The notes: generated by a model from the letters alone, not told the origin. A stretch of DNA of 9,582 bases from an uncultured Duganella sp. (GCA_946482635.1 CAMLSG010000210.1:1-9582); one strand, 5' to 3'. Positions 1 through 6,568 are shown, counted from the stretch's first letter. Program-made: numbers and translations.

Positions 1-737
1 AATCGGCCACCACGGAGCAGGAAGATACGCGCCACCTTCCATTCGCAGGCGCCACGCTGGCGTTCGCTCCCGGCGCACAAATGCCGATGGCCAGCGGCGC
101 CTGGCAGCCCGTCGCGCGCGACAAGGACGGCAAACCCTGGCTGTGGCAGCGAGACTGGCAAAAAGGCCGCGTCCTGTGGCTGGGCGTTCGCGACTGGCAC
201 CGGCACGCCATCAGCGACCCGGCTGCTCTCGGCCAGTGGTGGCAGCAAGTGATCGACGTTGCCGCGTCAGGCAGCGAGCAGAAGCTGCGCTGGCTTGATG
301 CCGATCCAATGCCGCTGCCAGGCTTGCGCACTGAAATTTGCGCGCAAGGCGTGGCAACGGGTGGCGCGGTCACGGTGGGGCAGGAGGCCCTGCACTGGCA
401 GGCCCGCAGCGAGCGTGCGGATTCGGCGTGCGCAGCATTGTGGCCGCGTGCACCGGGCTGGCTTCCAGTACGCAGCGGTCAGGCCGAAAGCGCTGTCTAT
501 GTGTACGCTGCACAAGACTGGCCGGCGTGGCAGGCCGCGCTGCGGCATGACGCGACTGCCCGCTACGCCAGCCGTAGTGCGCAGCCGGTGGCCGGCGCGA
601 TTGAAGCCGATCCCGCCACCCGCGCGGCGCCGCGTGCCCGCGAACCGCAACCGTGGGCCACTGCAGTGCCGCGCTGGATGCTTGGCTTTGCATTCGCCCT
701 CAGCATGTTGCTCCTGTGGTGGCGTGAACGCCGCTGA
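1..737 (+). CDS. C-terminal part of a membrane-anchored protein of unknown function (5' end outside window)
   Basis: The reading frame is open from base 3 with no stop until TGA at 735-737, so the gene begins upstream; about 244 residues are visible. ATG codons at 81 and 87 are internal, because the frame before them encodes plausible protein (for example LPFAGATLAFAPG). The visible part is a Trp- and Ala-rich soluble region, including a stretch reading GRVLWLGVRDWHRH. It ends in one hydrophobic segment (about bases 676-723, MLGFAFALSMLLLWW) and a basic tail WRERR, which fits a C-terminal membrane anchor with the bulk outside the cytoplasm. The 'rapid conversion of a value, then C-terminal anchor' pattern vaguely resembles large GATase-like or BatA-type membrane proteins, but this is memory of family style and not a firm assignment. 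The gene runs in the same direction as the polyphosphate kinase gene, 26 bp downstream, so co-transcription is possible. Confidence 0.7.
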   Translation, partial: SATTEQEDTRHLPFAGATLAFAPGAQMPMASGAWQPVARDKDGKPWLWQRDWQKGRVLWLGVRDWHRHAISDPAALGQWWQQVIDVAASGSEQKLRWLDADPMPLPGLRTEICAQGVATGGAVTVGQEALHWQARSERADSACAALWPRAPGWLPVRSGQAESAVYVYAAQDWPAWQAALRHDATARYASRSAQPVAGAIEADPATRAAPRAREPQPWATAVPRWMLGFAFALSMLLLWWRERR

Positions 738-763
738 ACCGCAAGCTGTGCTAATGTCCTCGC

Positions 764-1552
764 ATGAAAGCGATCGACGAATTCCGTGCCAGGCCGGGCC
801 TGCGCCTACGCGACAAGGACGCGAAATCGGACAGCAAGCCCGATCGGGAATTGCTGGACAAGATGCTGGACGACATCTCCGACTTGCAGGAGATGTTGTA
901 CGCCGAGCGCAAACGCAAGCTGCTGATCGTGTTGCAGGGCACGGATACTTCTGGCAAGGATGGCACTGTGCGCCATCTGTTCAGCAAAATCAATCCGATG
1001 GGTTTGCGCGCCGTGGGTTTCCGCGCGCCGACCGAGATCGAAGCCGCGCACGACTTCCTGTGGCGCATCCACCGCGAAGTACCCAAAGCCGGCGAGATCG
1101 CGGTGTTCAACCGCAGCCATTACGAGGACGTGCTGATCACGCGCGTCCTCGGCAAGATCACGCCGCAGGAATGCAAGCGCCGCTATGCGCAGATTCGCGA
1201 CTTCGAACGCATGCTGGCCGAAAGCGGCACCACCATCGTCAAGCTGTTCCTGCACATTTCAAAAGACGAACAGAAAGAACGCCTGCAGGAGCGGGTGGAC
1301 GATCCGCACAAGCACTGGAAGTTCGACCCGGAAGACCTGAAGCAGCGCGAACTCTGGAAGAATTACCAGAAAGCCTACGAGGATGCGATCACGGAGACCG
1401 ACGCCGGCCATGCGCCGTGGTATGTGGTCCCCGCGGATTCAAAACGTTATCGCAACGAAGTCGTCGCCCGACTGCTGCTGGAAACCCTGCGCGGCATGCG
1501 GCTCGACTGGCCGCCGCCGGACAAGCGGCTGTTGAAACTCAAAGTTCGCTAG
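764..1552 (+). CDS. ppk2: PPK2-family polyphosphate kinase (polyphosphate:nucleotide phosphotransferase)
   Basis: A 262-residue single-domain PPK2 protein. The family transfers phosphate between polyphosphate and nucleotides in the cytoplasm. Visible motifs are Walker A GTDTSGKDG (residues 59-67), Walker B region EIAVFNRSHYEDVL (111-124) and an Arg-rich lid around 173-190 (RLQERVDDPHKHWKF). Also present are NPMG (77-80) and the block HDFLWRIHRE (96-105), both typical of PPK2. The length suits a one-domain enzyme. The wording around both Walker motifs is closest to my memory of class III enzymes, which phosphorylate both AMP and ADP; class assignment is inference and needs a tree. The ATG at 764 is the first Met in frame and gives the family's usual N-terminus; no strong Shine-Dalgarno sequence precedes it. 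The gene follows the upstream membrane protein by 26 bp. Its last 14 bases overlap the end of the convergent flavoprotein gene. Confidence 0.93.
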   Translation: MKAIDEFRARPGLRLRDKDAKSDSKPDRELLDKMLDDISDLQEMLYAERKRKLLIVLQGTDTSGKDGTVRHLFSKINPMGLRAVGFRAPTEIEAAHDFLWRIHREVPKAGEIAVFNRSHYEDVLITRVLGKITPQECKRRYAQIRDFERMLAESGTTIVKLFLHISKDEQKERLQERVDDPHKHWKFDPEDLKQRELWKNYQKAYEDAITETDAGHAPWYVVPADSKRYRNEVVARLLLETLRGMRLDWPPPDKRLLKLKVR

Positions 1553-2186
1553 CCCACTCGCGCACATAGGCCGGTGCCGCAACCTCGCACGCCGCGTCGG
1601 TGACCGGCGCGGTGCGCAATTGCACGAACGGCAGTTCGCCCACCCAGGCAGCGATGCCCATGTCTTCCTCGTCGTCATTCGGCCCGCCGCTGCGCACCTT
1701 GCACGCCGCTTCCGCCAGCGGAATCCGCAGCACCGTGGTGGCAGCATGTTCCTTGTCGTTGCCGCCGCGGACTTCGAGGCGGCGGCCGGGCGCCAGGTGA
1801 TCCATGAAGGCGTCCAGCGTGCGGCGCTGCTCCGTCTCGTCGACCGCTTCGAAGCGGCCGTAGATCATCACCGAGCGATAGTTCATCGTATGGTTGAAGG
1901 CCGAACGCGCCAGCACCAGTCCGTCCAGGTGGGTGATGGTGACGCAGGCATCCTGCGCCATCAATTGCTTCAGCATGCGGCTGCCGTTGGAGCCATGGAT
2001 GTACAGGTGGTCGCCTTCGCGCCAGCAGGCGGTCGGGATGCAATGCGTGCCTTGCCCGTCGCTGAAGGCGATGTGGCAGATATAGGCGGCATCGACGATG
2101 CTGCGTACCAGGTCGGGGTCATAGGCGGCGTTGACGGCGCCACGTCGCACGCGGGTGCGGTCGGATGGGGGATGTGTTGTATTCAT
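1539..2186 (-). CDS. PPOX-family FMN-binding split-barrel flavoprotein (COG3467/Pyridox_ox_2-like)
   Basis: A 215-residue protein with the look of the pyridoxamine-5'-phosphate-oxidase-like, NimA-related flavoproteins. Hallmarks seen are RTRVRRG (10-16), a P-T-x3-R-x-G-D-x-L-Y-I-H-G-S block (51-66), and the SxFxHxxNYRSVMIYG block (95-110) expected to line the FMN site. Members bind FMN in the cytoplasm. Many have no known substrate, so true PNP oxidase (PdxH) activity should not be assumed. The start ATG at 2186 is the first Met and leaves the usual short basic N-terminus; no Shine-Dalgarno sequence is evident. A possible -10 box TATAGT (minus strand, 2200-2195) is only 8 bp upstream of it, which would give an almost leaderless mRNA. 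The gene is divergent from a MocR/PLP regulator 58 bp away, an arrangement suggesting control by that regulator and a vitamin-B6-related role. Its 3' end overlaps ppk2 by 14 bp. Confidence 0.88.
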   Translation of the reverse strand: MNTTHPPSDRTRVRRGAVNAAYDPDLVRSIVDAAYICHIAFSDGQGTHCIPTACWREGDHLYIHGSNGSRMLKQLMAQDACVTITHLDGLVLARSAFNHTMNYRSVMIYGRFEAVDETEQRRTLDAFMDHLAPGRRLEVRGGNDKEHAATTVLRIPLAEAACKVRSGGPNDDEEDMGIAAWVGELPFVQLRTAPVTDAACEVAAPAYVREWASEL

Positions 2187-2194
2187 GGCATCGG

Positions 2195-2202
2195 ACTATA
2201 AT
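2195..2202. promoter_or_regulatory. Overlapping divergent -10 boxes between flavoprotein and MocR genes
   Basis: The plus strand reads TATAAT at 2197-2202 (perfect -10). The minus strand reads TATAGT at 2200-2195 (5 of 6). The two boxes share bases 2197-2200, so one TA-rich core could serve both divergent genes. The -35 regions are weak: plus GTGTTG at 2174-2179 with 17-bp spacing, minus TGTTGC at 2223-2218 with 17-bp spacing. Weak -35 boxes fit promoters that need an activator. If used, the minus-strand promoter would start transcription within a few bases of the flavoprotein ATG. Confidence 0.45.
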
Positions 2203-2211
2203 GTCCTGCTG

Positions 2212-2234
2212 GCCCCTGCAACAGGTCCAGGGGC
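2212..2234. promoter_or_regulatory. Inverted repeat, candidate operator for the MocR regulator
   Basis: GCCCCTG (2212-2218) and CAGGGGC (2228-2234) are a perfect 7-bp inverted repeat around a 9-bp spacer. A smaller nested repeat CCTG-CAA-CAGG lies at 2215-2225. The site falls just downstream of the predicted MocR transcription start and over the -35 region of the divergent flavoprotein promoter. One bound protein could therefore autorepress MocR and act on the flavoprotein gene. The right arm also holds AGGGG (2229-2233), the likely Shine-Dalgarno for the MocR ATG at 2245, so a stem here could also affect translation. MocR sites are usually direct repeats, so regulator identity is inference. 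Confidence 0.4.
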
Positions 2235-2244
2235 ATGCAAAACC

Positions 2245-3741
2245 ATGGAGCCACGATTGGACTACTCGCTGCTGATCTCGAACTTCACCGCCAGCCATGG
2301 CCATCACGGCTGGCCGCGCCAACGCCTGCTGCACGAATGCCTGCGCGCCGCCATCCGCGAGGGCACGCTGGCTCCGGGCACGCGCCTGGTTGCCACGCGC
2401 GCGCTGGCAGCGGAACTGGGTGTGGCGCGCAACACCGTGCTGTACGCCTACGAGCAGCTCACCAGCGAAGGCTATGTGGTGACGGACCGCAGCGGCACCA
2501 TCGTCGCCGCCGTGGCGCCTGCCCGGCAGCAGCAAGCCAGCGTGGTGGTGCCGCACAGGGGCTTGTCGCAACGGGCGCAGAACCTGCGCCACAGCACCGC
2601 TTCCGCCGCCAGCGGCACGCCTTTCGTGCCGGGCGTTCCCGACTTGGCCAGCTTCCCCATCGGGCTGTGGCGCCGCCTGCTGGAACGCGCCTGGCGTTCG
2701 CTGCCCACCGAAAAGCTGAACTACGGCGACCCGTGCGGCGAACCGCTGCTGCGCGAAGCCATTGCCGACTACCTGCGCGCCTCGCGCGGGGTGATTTGCG
2801 AAGCGGCACAGGTGTTCATCACCGACGGCAGCCAGAGCAGCCTTGACCTGTGCGGCCGCGCCTGCGCCGACGCCGGCGAAACGCTGTGGATGGAAAACCC
2901 CGGCTACGGCGGCGCCATGGCCGCCTTCCGTGCCGCCAGCCTGAAGCTGGAGCCGATCGACGTCGACGACGAGGGCATCGCGCCGCGCCCGGAAGACTGG
3001 AAGGAGCGTCCGCCGCGCCTGATCTACACCACCCCTTCGCACCAGTACCCGACCGGCACCGTGCTGTCGCTGGCGCGCCGCATGGCCCTGATCGACGGCG
3101 CGCGCGCCTGCGGCGCGCTGATCATCGAAGACGATTACGACAGCGAATTCCGCCACGACGGCCCGCCGCTGGCGTCAATGCAGGGCCTGCAGACGGACGC
3201 CCCGGTGCTGTATTGCGGCACCTTCAGCAAGACCATGTTCCCCGGCTTGCGCATCGGCTACCTGGTCGTTCCGCCCTGGCTGGTGCAGCCGCTGGCCACC
3301 ATGCGCCAGCAATCGGCCTCGCGCGGCCGGGCCGCCGACCAGCTGGCGCTGGCCGAATTCCTGCGCAGCGGCCAGTTCGCCCTGCACCTGCGCCGCATGC
3401 GCCGCGTCTATCGCGAACGGCGCGACGCTTTGGTGGAAGCACTGGACAAGCACCTGGGCAGCATCGCCAGCGTGCAGGGCGCTTCCGCCGGCATGCACCT
3501 GGCCCTGCGCTGGGAAGACCCGCGCCTGTCCGATGTGGAGATCAGCCGCCGCGCCCTCGAGCAGGAAGGCATGATCGCCAATGCCCTCAGCGTGCATGCC
3601 GTTGCCGGCCAATGCGACTGGCAAGGACTGGCCCTGGGCTATGGACAGGTGGCTCCCGGCAAGGTGGATGCCCTGGTCAAGCGCCTGGCCGGTGTCATTC
3701 ATATAACGGCTTATGAAAATTTTTACCGAAAGTTCAAATAG
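2245..3741 (+). CDS. MocR-type transcriptional regulator (GntR winged helix fused to PLP aminotransferase-fold domain)
   Basis: 498 residues, the usual length for MocR proteins. The N-terminal GntR-type winged helix spans about 24-85, with the recognition region LAAELGVARNTVLYAYEQL (54-72). A linker leads to a fold-type-I aminotransferase-like domain from about 125 to the end. Family signatures are EDDYDSEF (295-302), whose Asp contacts the PLP ring in relatives, and GTFSKTMFPGLRIGY, in which K329 is the expected PLP-binding lysine. Such proteins use PLP, or its adduct with an amino compound, as an effector and often autoregulate and control a divergent gene. The start at 2245 is chosen because the in-frame upstream codons (TTG at 2131, ATG at 2185) precede or overlap the predicted -10 box, and AGGGG lies 11 bp upstream. 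The divergent PPOX-family flavoprotein gene is its most likely target. It could be PdxR-like or belong to another MocR subgroup; the sequence does not decide. Confidence 0.92.
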   Translation: MEPRLDYSLLISNFTASHGHHGWPRQRLLHECLRAAIREGTLAPGTRLVATRALAAELGVARNTVLYAYEQLTSEGYVVTDRSGTIVAAVAPARQQQASVVVPHRGLSQRAQNLRHSTASAASGTPFVPGVPDLASFPIGLWRRLLERAWRSLPTEKLNYGDPCGEPLLREAIADYLRASRGVICEAAQVFITDGSQSSLDLCGRACADAGETLWMENPGYGGAMAAFRAASLKLEPIDVDDEGIAPRPEDWKERPPRLIYTTPSHQYPTGTVLSLARRMALIDGARACGALIIEDDYDSEFRHDGPPLASMQGLQTDAPVLYCGTFSKTMFPGLRIGYLVVPPWLVQPLATMRQQSASRGRAADQLALAEFLRSGQFALHLRRMRRVYRERRDALVEALDKHLGSIASVQGASAGMHLALRWEDPRLSDVEISRRALEQEGMIANALSVHAVAGQCDWQGLALGYGQVAPGKVDALVKRLAGVIHITAYENFYRKFK

Positions 3742-3782
3742 TTGATCGAAATCCCGCGCCGCTTGTTTTTAGAATGAAGTAA

Positions 3783-3799
3783 ATCTGGCCTGACCAGAT
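3783..3799. promoter_or_regulatory. Perfect palindrome upstream of the first Crp/Fnr-type gene
   Basis: ATCTGG (3783-3788) and CCAGAT (3794-3799) form a 6-bp-arm inverted repeat with a 5-bp spacer, ending 34 bp before the ATG at 3834. It lies in a noticeably AT-rich 92-bp gap (3742-3833). The symmetry and size fit a homodimer operator. It is not the classical TGTGA-N6-TCACA Crp site, and no T-run follows it, so it is not a terminator. Autoregulation by the Crp/Fnr-type protein is the simplest guess. No confident -35/-10 pair was found nearby; TAGAAT at 3770-3775 is the best -10 candidate. Confidence 0.4.
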
Positions 3800-3833
3800 G
3801 TAGTCAAAAACAAAAAACGAATACTGGGGCGCA

Positions 3834-4457
3834 ATGAATCAACATTTCCTGAAGCTGCGGCAGAATTTCAAGGCCGACATGATGGCGCGCTACGCCGTCA
3901 ATGAACAATTGTTTGACGAAGCCAGCCAGTGCATCGCGTCGCTGGCCGTGCCGTTCGCGGCCCGCCGCGGCGAACTGCTGCAACGTGTGGGACAGAGTTC
4001 GCGCGACGTGTTCTGGCTCACCGGCGGCGTGGCCCGCGTCGGCTACGTCAGCGAAAGCGGCAACGAAGTCACGATGCGCTTCGCCACCGAAAGCCATATC
4101 GCGAATGCTTATGAAGACCTGCTGGAGTTCCGCGGCGAAAAGCCGTCGCGCTCCTTCATCGTGGCCGAGACCTCGGTGCAGGGCTTCCGCTTCGACTGGG
4201 AGCAAATGAGCGTTGCGCGCAGCCAGCACCCGGTGCTGACCGCCTACATCACGCGCCTGCTGGAATTTGCTATATGCAGCCAGGCGCGCCGCTTCATCAC
4301 GCATACCGCCTCGAGCGCCGAAGAGCGCCTGGCCAATTTCAGGGAAGAGTATCCGAACCTGGAACGCCGGATTTCGCAAAAGGTGCTGGCGTCCTACCTG
4401 CAGATCACGCCGGCCTACCTGTCGCAGCTCATGCGCCGCGAACAGGAAGCCGCCTAG
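3834..4457 (+). CDS. Crp/Fnr-family transcriptional regulator (paralogue 1)
   Basis: 207 residues: an N-terminal cyclic-nucleotide-binding-like beta-roll (about 20-125, containing FWLTGGVARVGYVSESGNEV), a dimerisation helix region, and a C-terminal helix-turn-helix (about 164-203, with SQKVLASYLQITPAYLSQLM). The chain stops just after the recognition helix, as in the short Crp/Fnr regulators whose HTH ends in a motif like ITPEYLSRLR. The four N-terminal cysteines of oxygen-sensing FNR are absent, and I do not see the cAMP-contacting GE...RSA signature of E. coli Crp, so the ligand is unknown. The ATG at 3834 is preceded by a weak GGGGC ribosome site. The protein is clearly related along its whole length to the convergent regulator encoded at 4454-5074. 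The two genes share bases 4454-4457, where CTAG gives TAG stops on both strands. Target genes are unknown; the upstream palindrome suggests self-control. Confidence 0.85.
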   Translation: MNQHFLKLRQNFKADMMARYAVNEQLFDEASQCIASLAVPFAARRGELLQRVGQSSRDVFWLTGGVARVGYVSESGNEVTMRFATESHIANAYEDLLEFRGEKPSRSFIVAETSVQGFRFDWEQMSVARSQHPVLTAYITRLLEFAICSQARRFITHTASSAEERLANFREEYPNLERRISQKVLASYLQITPAYLSQLMRREQEAA

Positions 4458-5074
4458 CGTTCCTGCTCCTGCCGCAGCAGCGTCGACATGTACTGCGGCG
4501 TGATACCCAGGAAGGAGGCCAGCGATTTCTGCGAAATGCGCTGCTCCAGGCCTGGGTATTGCTCGCGGAATGCCGCCAGCCGGCAATTGGCCGACGTCAT
4601 GCTGCGCACCAGGCAGCTCTGGGAATAGCGGCGAATCGAGTGCTCCGACACCTTCAGGTAGTACTCGCGCATGATGCTGTGCTCTTCGCGCAGGCGCGCC
4701 ATGGTGGCCCATTCCACGCGGATCGCCGTCACGGGAGTTTCCGCAACAATGAATTCCTGCGCAGGGAGGCCGTCCTGCGCCGCCAGCAAGTCATGGTGCG
4801 AACCGCAGGAATCGCCTTCCGACGAAAACGCCATGGTCACGTCGGCGCCATCCTTGGTGATCATGCCGCGCCGCGCCACGCCGCGGTACAGCCAGTACGC
4901 CACGCTGGCCGGCACGCCCGCGCGCTGCAGGTAGTCGCCCTTGCGGAAATGTACCTCGACCACGTGCGGCGCGAGGATGCGGTTGAATTCATCGAACATG
5001 GCACGCGACACGCCAATGCGGCTCATCGAGTATTCGCTGAACTCTTCTCGCTGTTTTAGGAATGCTTCGGACAT
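4454..5074 (-). CDS. Crp/Fnr-family transcriptional regulator (paralogue 2)
   Basis: 206 residues from the ATG at 5074, almost the same length as its convergent paralogue. The order is a beta-roll sensor domain (about 20-125, with YWLYRGVARRGMITKDGADV) and a C-terminal HTH (about 164-203, with SQKSLASFLGITPQYMSTLL). Shared blocks with paralogue 1 include a start with FLK-x-R-x2-F, LQR-x-G, GVAR-x-G, VTM-x-F, FIVAET, RLA-x-FRE-x-YP-x-LE-x-RISQK and EQE near the end. An upstream TTG at 5101 would add nine residues (SKRPRVTA after the start). The ATG at 5074 is preferred because its N-terminus aligns with paralogue 1. No FNR-type cysteine cluster is present, and the effector is unknown. A sigma-70-like promoter lies about 60 bp upstream, inside an inverted repeat. 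Confidence 0.84.
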   Translation of the reverse strand: MSEAFLKQREEFSEYSMSRIGVSRAMFDEFNRILAPHVVEVHFRKGDYLQRAGVPASVAYWLYRGVARRGMITKDGADVTMAFSSEGDSCGSHHDLLAAQDGLPAQEFIVAETPVTAIRVEWATMARLREEHSIMREYYLKVSEHSIRRYSQSCLVRSMTSANCRLAAFREQYPGLEQRISQKSLASFLGITPQYMSTLLRQEQER

Positions 5075-5126
5075 TGCGGTAACTCTTGGTCTTTTTGACA
5101 ATATTGTTTCTTGCCTGAAACCACAG

Positions 5127-5162
5127 GCCCCGCAATATAAACTACTGAAAGGAGCGGGGCAA
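5127..5162 (-). promoter_or_regulatory. Sigma-70-type promoter for Crp/Fnr paralogue 2, bracketed by an inverted repeat
   Basis: On the minus strand TTGCCC (5162-5157; 4 of 6 to TTGACA) and TATATT (5139-5134; 5 of 6 to TATAAT) are separated by exactly 17 bp. Transcription would start near 5127, about 53 bases before the ATG at 5074. GCCCCGC (5127-5133) and GCGGGGC (5154-5160) are a perfect 7-bp inverted repeat with a 20-bp gap. One arm overlaps the -35 box and the other abuts the -10/start site. The surrounding 186-bp intergenic stretch (5075-5260) is strongly AT-rich compared with the genes and holds no credible coding sequence. Confidence 0.5.
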
Positions 5163-5260
5163 TGCCGCCGTAAGGACTGTTGCGCGCTATCGCTTAATTT
5201 TAGTAACTACTTGATAAACTTCAACTATTTAAACAAGAAGCAATCGTCAATGTAGCTATA

Positions 5261-6016
5261 CTACGCGTTGGCCATCCAGTCCCGCATGCCGTCCACCCAA
5301 GGGCGCGCATTCAGGTTAAGCGATTTCCTGATCTGGTTGGCGCGGTCGTACAGCACCGAAAAATCGATTGACGGCGAACGCTTGAAGGCGATCACCACGA
5401 TGTTGGCATCGTGGACTTCGGGCAGCCACACCACGGCATCGAACACCAGTTCCATGTGCTGCAGGTTCTTGCCGTAATTGTCGAAATCGCCAAATACATT
5501 GGTGGTCATGATGCCGTCCGGGCCCAGGCAGTCGAAGCAAGCCTGGTAAAACTCCGGCGTGTCGAGCACGGGGCCGCGCGCTTCTTCGTCGTACAAGTCG
5601 ACTTGCAGCACGTCCACCGTGCCGTGGTTGCGTGGGTCGAGCACGAAATCCATCGCATTCATCTGGCGCACGTCGAGCCGTTCGTCATTCGGCGGCAGGC
5701 CGAATTTTTCTTCGCAGATCGCAATCACGTTGGGATTGAGCTCGATCGCGGTCACGCGCGCCTTGGGAAACTGGCGGTAGCTGAATTTGGTCAAGGCTGC
5801 GCTGCCCAGGCCAAGCTGGACGATGTGGCGGGGCGCGGGCAGGAAGAGCGTCCACATCATCATCATGCGCACGTATTCCAGCTCGATCATGTCGGGCTTG
5901 GACAGGCGCATGGCGCCCTGCACCCAGGAGGTGCCCAGGTGCAGGGAACGGACGCCCTGGAACTCGGTGATGGTGGCGGGGGGAAAACCAGGCTGGTCAA
6001 ATCTGCGGGAAGTCAT
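5261..6016 (-). CDS. Spermidine-synthase-fold (SpeE-like) SAM-binding protein
   Basis: 251 residues with a Rossmann methyltransferase fold of the spermine/spermidine synthase family. Seen are a motif-I-like loop IVQLGLGSAAL (65-75), an acidic residue after strand 2 in VTAIELNPNVI (E92), and DLYD (140-143). The last corresponds in position to the D-x-x-D that carries the catalytic Asp of aminopropyltransferases. Motif I lacks the GGDGG wording of genuine spermidine synthases, and the N-terminal beta-domain appears short. Use of decarboxylated SAM and putrescine is therefore doubtful, and a methyltransferase or other SAM-dependent role is equally possible. The start at 6016 is preferred over upstream Met codons because the latter lie inside the preceding gene. 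It lies 25 bp downstream of the PEP-CTERM gene on the same strand, so the two may share a transcript. Confidence 0.8.
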   Translation of the reverse strand: MTSRRFDQPGFPPATITEFQGVRSLHLGTSWVQGAMRLSKPDMIELEYVRMMMMWTLFLPAPRHIVQLGLGSAALTKFSYRQFPKARVTAIELNPNVIAICEEKFGLPPNDERLDVRQMNAMDFVLDPRNHGTVDVLQVDLYDEEARGPVLDTPEFYQACFDCLGPDGIMTTNVFGDFDNYGKNLQHMELVFDAVVWLPEVHDANIVVIAFKRSPSIDFSVLYDRANQIRKSLNLNARPWVDGMRDWMANA

Positions 6017-6041
6017 GGCCGACAGTTTACCAGCCCGGCGC

Positions 6042-6557
6042 TCATGCCCCCTGCCGGCGCCGCCCGAGGCCCGCCGCGCCGACCACGCCAAGGCCCGCCA
6101 GCAGCAGGGCATAGCCGCCTGGCTCTGGCACCGCGCTGACGTTCAGGGTGCCCGAATAGCTGGCCGAGGCGGGGGTGAAGCTGGTATCTTCAAAATCGAC
6201 GTAGCCGAAGACGGTCAATACCAGCGGCCCCGTGATGGCAGTCGGCAGCAGATAGCCGTATTCGAGGAGGCCCGAGCCGCTCAGGGTCAGCTCATGGCCA
6301 TTGACGTAGGCGGCGCTGAAGGTCACATCGGTTCGCGGGCTGAAGCCCAGGGTAACCAGGCTGGCATCGACGAAATAGGTGCCGGCGCTGGGCGAGAAAT
6401 TGAAGGTATCGGCGAAGGCACCCTTCTCCAGGTGGGTCACGCCGAAAGCGGCGGATTGTTCGGTGGCGCTCCCGCCGAGGTTGACATTGATGATGACGTC
6501 GTCGGCCTGCACCGCCGTGGCGGCGGCTGCAAGCAACAAACCCATGGCTGTCTTCAT
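6042..6557 (-). CDS. PEP-CTERM sorting-domain surface protein, FxDxF-type
   Basis: 171 residues. A signal peptide (residues 1-18, hydrophobic core GLLLAAAATAV, likely cut after VQA) precedes a Gly/Ser/Thr-rich beta-type region. FADTF (48-52) matches the FxDxF signature of a named PEP-CTERM protein group. The C-terminal sorting tag begins at VPEP (143-146), runs through a hydrophobic helix and ends in RRRQGA. In this family the tag is recognised by an exosortase (EpsH/XrtA type) and the protein is exported to the cell surface or extracellular matrix, usually in polysaccharide-making species. The start at 6557 is fixed by the signal peptide and by AGGAGA (minus strand, 6568-6563) five bases upstream; a longer in-frame ORF would run into the kinase gene. 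The exosortase itself is not in the window. A candidate sigma-54 promoter and an FNR-type box lie upstream. Confidence 0.9.
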   Translation of the reverse strand: MKTAMGLLLAAAATAVQADDVIINVNLGGSATEQSAAFGVTHLEKGAFADTFNFSPSAGTYFVDASLVTLGFSPRTDVTFSAAYVNGHELTLSGSGLLEYGYLLPTAITGPLVLTVFGYVDFEDTSFTPASASYSGTLNVSAVPEPGGYALLLAGLGVVGAAGLGRRRQGA

Positions 6558-6562
6558 GGTGT

Positions 6563-6568
6563 TCTCCT
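6563..6568 (-). promoter_or_regulatory. Ribosome binding site deciding the PEP-CTERM gene start
   Basis: AGGAGA on the minus strand, five bases before the ATG at 6557. It is the clearest Shine-Dalgarno sequence of any gene in this window and argues against the longer upstream reading frame. Confidence 0.75.

Noticed and set aside
259..1569. A 436-codon plus-strand frame across the first gene and ppk2
   Set aside because: It overlaps the C-terminal part of one gene and all of the clear PPK2 gene in another frame; Arg/Ala/Pro-rich with no motifs.
2119..3156. A 345-codon minus-strand frame opposite the MocR gene
   Set aside because: Antisense to a protein with intact HTH and PLP motifs; low-complexity shadow composition.
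3742..3755. TTGAT-N4-ATCCC right after the MocR stop codon, resembling an FNR box
   Set aside because: Only 8 of 10 consensus bases match, and no -10 box sits at a class II distance; not strong enough to call.
5147..5173. A strong ribosome-site-like GAAAGGAG followed by ATG CCG CCG TAA on the plus strand
   Set aside because: A three-codon minigene antisense to a good promoter, with only a convergent gene downstream; most likely chance.
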